From the NCBI GenBank assembly GCA_038106145.1, contig JAYODD010000005.1, positions 1 to 64,000 of the forward strand: 64,000 bases of DNA, given 5' to 3'. The translations under genes and the position numbers were made by a program. Origin of the DNA: JBFJKD01 sp038106145 (lineage in GTDB: Bacteria > Pseudomonadota > Gammaproteobacteria > Pseudomonadales > Porticoccaceae). Below the pieces are notes generated by a model. That model searched no databases and was not told where the DNA came from. It was given only the letters and a program-made list of their open reading frames with translations. Positions 61,482 to 64,000 of the stretch are shown here, one piece after another (the stretch's first letter is position 1; every line of letters starts with the position of its first letter).

Positions 61482-62321
61482 ATGGGATATTTATTCGGTA
61501 GTTACGAACGCGCAATGCTCTTCCCTTGTGCTACGCAGGCGCGACGCGCCACGCCACGTTGTTCTCGGCGATGGAGTAGCCTGCTACTGGTGCTGGCCAC
61601 AACTGTGGCGGGATTCGCCGGTCCCGTGGCAGCGCAAGAAAGTTTGTGGCAAAAGGGCAGCGAACTGCTGGGTGCGTTTGCCAGGGATTCTGCGTCCTCC
61701 ACGGCTGCCAGCAGTGTTGGCGCGGAGGATGTTGGTAGCGCGTTCAAGGAAGCGTTACAGTTTGGCACGGATAGCGTGGTCGCCCAGTTGGGCCAAAATG
61801 GTGGCTTTAGCAATGACCCGGCGATCCACATCCCCTTGCCAGGCGAACTGGACAAGGTCAAAAAGGTGTTGGCCACGGTGGGGATGTCCGGACAAATGGA
61901 CGAGCTTGAAGCCAAGCTGAATGAGGCGGCGGAGGCGGCAACGCCCAAAGCCAGGGCGCTGTTCACGCAGGCGATACAGGCCATGACGTTCGCGGATGTT
62001 ATGGCTATATACAACGGACCGCCGGATGCGGCGACCCGTTATTTTCAAGACCAAATGACGCCGCAATTAAGGGAGGAAATGCGACCCATTGTCGAGAGTA
62101 CTCTGGCGGACGTGGGCGCTGTGCAAACTCTGGATAGCGCCATGGGTCAGTATCGCGCCCTGCCCTTCGTGCCCGACGTTAAAGCGGACCTGACCCGGCA
62201 CGTGCTGGATAGCGGTCTGGCGGGAATTTTTCATTATCTTGCGCAGGAGGAAGCCGCCATTCGCACCAACCCGGCGAAACAGACCACGGATTTATTGCGC
62301 CGTGTGTTTGGTGCGCAATAG
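61482..62321 (+). CDS. DUF4197 protein, secreted
   Basis: This protein of about 279 residues has a membrane-export signal (Arg-rich then LLLVLATTVAGFAGPVAAQ, to about residue 50) and a DUF4197 domain covering most of the remainder. Conserved features are GSAFKEALQFGTDSVVAQLGQ, then DPAIHIPLPGELDKV, and DVMAIYNGPPDAATRYFQD. The protein is helical and probably periplasmic. Function is unknown. ATG 61482 is preceded by GAGGG 8 nt upstream and is preferred; ATG 61515 would give a shorter n-region and is the alternative. Confidence 0.82.
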   Translation: MGYLFGSYERAMLFPCATQARRATPRCSRRWSSLLLVLATTVAGFAGPVAAQESLWQKGSELLGAFARDSASSTAASSVGAEDVGSAFKEALQFGTDSVVAQLGQNGGFSNDPAIHIPLPGELDKVKKVLATVGMSGQMDELEAKLNEAAEAATPKARALFTQAIQAMTFADVMAIYNGPPDAATRYFQDQMTPQLREEMRPIVESTLADVGAVQTLDSAMGQYRALPFVPDVKADLTRHVLDSGLAGIFHYLAQEEAAIRTNPAKQTTDLLRRVFGAQ

Positions 62322-62382
62322 CTGCACAATAACCGCATCAGGTCCGGCTGGTCGGCGCTACGCGTAATCGGGATGGGCGAAT

Positions 62383-62685
62383 ATGAACAACACACCGTCG
62401 GCTTCCGCCGCTAAACCGTGTATAAAAATTGTCTATTGCCCCCGCTGTAACTGGCTGCCGCGCTCCGCCTGGATGGCGCAGGAGCTGTTGCACACATTTG
62501 CCGACGCTGTTGGAGAAGTGGCACTGGTTCCGGCCGAGCAGGGCGGGACCTTCGAAATTTGGGTCAGCGATCAGCTGCTGTGGGAGCGTCGCCGCGACGG
62601 TGGGTTTCCCGATGTTAAAATTTTGAAACAGCGGGTCAGGGATCTGATTGCGCCGGAGCGTGAACTGGGACACCTCGATCGCTAG
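62383..62685 (+). CDS. SelT/SelW/SelH-type thioredoxin-fold redox protein (Rdx)
   Basis: This 100-residue thioredoxin-like protein has the CxxC redox site YCPRCNW (residues 19-22), the bacterial cysteine form of the SelW selenoprotein. A helix and a LVPAEQGGTFEIWV strand follow, then the characteristic RRDGGFPDVKILKQRVRDLI. No UGA selenocysteine codon is present. Function is unknown, probably thiol redox. It is 61 nt after the DUF4197 gene. Confidence 0.87.
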   Translation: MNNTPSASAAKPCIKIVYCPRCNWLPRSAWMAQELLHTFADAVGEVALVPAEQGGTFEIWVSDQLLWERRRDGGFPDVKILKQRVRDLIAPERELGHLDR

Positions 62686-62850
62686 TTTACTCAGTAGTTT
62701 CCGCAACAGTTTTTTCGCATAATAGCTGCCAGGTTTGTCGGTCTGCTGTAACCATCAGGTAGCGCTAACTAACCATAATCACCATCAACCGGGGTTGCGC
62801 GTAGATTACGCTGCACGGCGACAGGTCAATCACCAATAAGGGAAAAATCC

Positions 62851-64000
62851 ATGTCACAGCGATTACTGCGACTACATGAAGCAATGGTACTACGTCATCC
62901 CGCGCTGGTTCTGACGGTTGTATTTATTGCAGCCGTGGTGCTCGCATTTGGTTTGCCCAATTTCAAGCTCGATGCTTCAGCAGATTCGTTGACCCTTGAG
63001 CACGACACTGACCTGGACTACTTCCGCGAAGTGAACCAGCACTACGGTAGCGGCGATTTTCTGGTGGTGACCTTTACGCCGCGCAACGTGGATCTGTTTT
63101 CCGACGCGGCACTGGAAACGCTCAAATCCCTGACCGAAGATTTGTCTCGAATAGATGGCGTGGTGGGCGTTAATTCCATAATCACTGTGCCTTTGTTGTA
63201 CAGCCCAAAGGTGACGGTCGCTCAACTCAAGGACGAGCCGCGTACACTGCTGACTCCCGACACGGATCGCCAGCTTGCCAAGCGGGAATTTCTGCAGAGT
63301 CCGATTTACCGCAACCTCATTCTGGGGCCGAACGGTCAGACTACCGCCGTGCTGGCGACTATTCAGCTGGACCAGCGCTATACCGAACTGGTGCGTCAAC
63401 GGGACGCGCTGCGTTTGCAAAGGGATACCACCGGCATCACGCCGGAGCAGCAACGGGAGCTCGAACGGGTTAGCCAGGAGTTTCTCGACTACCGCACCGC
63501 CCGCGCCGCCGTTGAACATCGACGAGTGCAGGAAGTACGCGCTGTGCTCGATAAATACCGGGACAAGGCCGAACTGTTCCTGGGCGGACCCAGTATGGTA
63601 ACCGCCGATATGATCGACTTTATCAAGAGTGATCTCAGAATCTTTGGCATTGGTATTATTCTGTTTATTATCGTTACGCTGGCCGTGATTTTTCGTCAGG
63701 TACGCTGGGTAATGCTGCCGCTGCTGGTGTGTGTGTTAGCGGTGACCATGGTGTTGGGTTGGCTGAGCTGGATCGACTGGCGTTTGACCGTTATTTCGTC
63801 AAATTTTGTGGCGTTACTGCTGATTTCTACCCTCGCTCTCACCATTCACCTGATTGTGCGGTATCGAGAATTGCTTCGCGATCGGCCGCACGACGAGTTG
63901 ATCGATCTGGTGCGAGAAACTGTGTCGTCGATGGCGCGGCCCTGTTTGTATACCGTGCTCACCACTGTGGTGGCGTTTCTGTCGCTGGTGGTCAGCGATA
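62851..64000 (+). CDS. RND/MMPL-family exporter, partial (cut by window edge)
   Basis: The frame from ATG 62851 (AAGGGAAAA just upstream) stays open to the window end, 383 codons. There is one N-terminal transmembrane helix (about 17-37), then a large periplasmic loop (38-258) with the RND pattern RNLILGPNGQTTAVLATIQL. A cluster of membrane helices begins at about 262. This is the layout of the RND superfamily hydrophobe/MMPL-type exporters (COG1033-like). Its 3' half lies outside the window. The substrate is unknown; such pumps move lipids, hopanoids or drugs. Confidence 0.88.
   Translation, partial: MSQRLLRLHEAMVLRHPALVLTVVFIAAVVLAFGLPNFKLDASADSLTLEHDTDLDYFREVNQHYGSGDFLVVTFTPRNVDLFSDAALETLKSLTEDLSRIDGVVGVNSIITVPLLYSPKVTVAQLKDEPRTLLTPDTDRQLAKREFLQSPIYRNLILGPNGQTTAVLATIQLDQRYTELVRQRDALRLQRDTTGITPEQQRELERVSQEFLDYRTARAAVEHRRVQEVRAVLDKYRDKAELFLGGPSMVTADMIDFIKSDLRIFGIGIILFIIVTLAVIFRQVRWVMLPLLVCVLAVTMVLGWLSWIDWRLTVISSNFVALLLISTLALTIHLIVRYRELLRDRPHDELIDLVRETVSSMARPCLYTVLTTVVAFLSLVVSD

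Overview
The window looks like a chromosomal scaffold of a free-living, probably marine gammaproteobacterium. I base this on gene order (nrdR-ribD-ribE-ribBX-ribH-nusB-thiL-pgpA; ctpA-envC-gpmI-yibN-grxC-secB; ntrC-ntrB-glnA-thiI-typA), on DUF6316 and YjdF-type proteins, and on the fairly high GC content. A Cellvibrionales or Pseudomonas-like lineage is my inference; no rRNA or other taxonomic marker is present. A run of ten Ns at 1858-1867 marks a scaffold join, so positions 1-1857 are less certainly linked to the rest.

The left end (1-9.3 kb) is accessory. It begins with the leader-distal end of a type I-E-like CRISPR array (cas genes not in the window), followed by the decayed tail of an XRE antitoxin gene. 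Then comes an oxygenase-rich catabolic cluster: an acyl-CoA-dehydrogenase-fold flavin monooxygenase on the + strand and, on the - strand, a Baeyer-Villiger monooxygenase, an SDR dehydrogenase, an AlkB/XylM-type membrane di-iron hydroxylase, DUF1993, a DszA/NtaA-type FMN monooxygenase, DUF1330 and a secreted HbpS/GlcG-like protein. Together these could hydroxylate, oxidise and ring-open an alicyclic or terpenoid compound. The substrate is not known.

From 9.6 to 15.3 kb lie an ECF sigma factor, its membrane anti-sigma factor and a periplasmic double-PDZ protein, then glyA, a His-rich outer-membrane protein and a Dyp-type peroxidase. From 15.5 to 22.0 kb is the long riboflavin/nusB/thiL/pgpA operon, in which the GTP-cyclohydrolase-II half of the ribB fusion has lost its zinc and catalytic residues (the RibBX arrangement). 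From 22 to 31 kb are a FadL-type porin, hisF, DUF6316, ctpA, envC, gpmI, a rhodanese, glutaredoxin and secB.

From 30.5 to 42.8 kb is the nitrogen-control region: ntrC, ntrB, a DUF4124 protein, and glnA with a textbook sigma-54 promoter and an upstream NtrC-like site. thiI, a GGDEF-EAL protein with a damaged EAL site, typA and a degenerate-GGDEF membrane protein follow. From 42.7 to 52.5 kb are housekeeping and repair genes: tag, pip, dtd, a PPi-type phosphofructokinase, mpl, yjdF, a YeeZ-like SDR, a TudS/YbgA fusion, a CorA-type transporter, MscS and PilZ.

The right end (52.6-64 kb) holds a 1361-residue membrane protein that I read as a full-length internal tandem duplication with no family I recognise; a CptA-like phosphoethanolamine transferase; a CBS-like membrane protein behind a perfect hairpin; a DUF2235 (Tle1-like) hydrolase with a LecA-like C-terminal domain; DUF4197; a SelT/W/H-type redox protein; and the start of an RND/MMPL exporter cut by the window edge. 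The least explained items are the duplicated giant protein, the DUF2235-lectin fusion and the oxygenase cluster.
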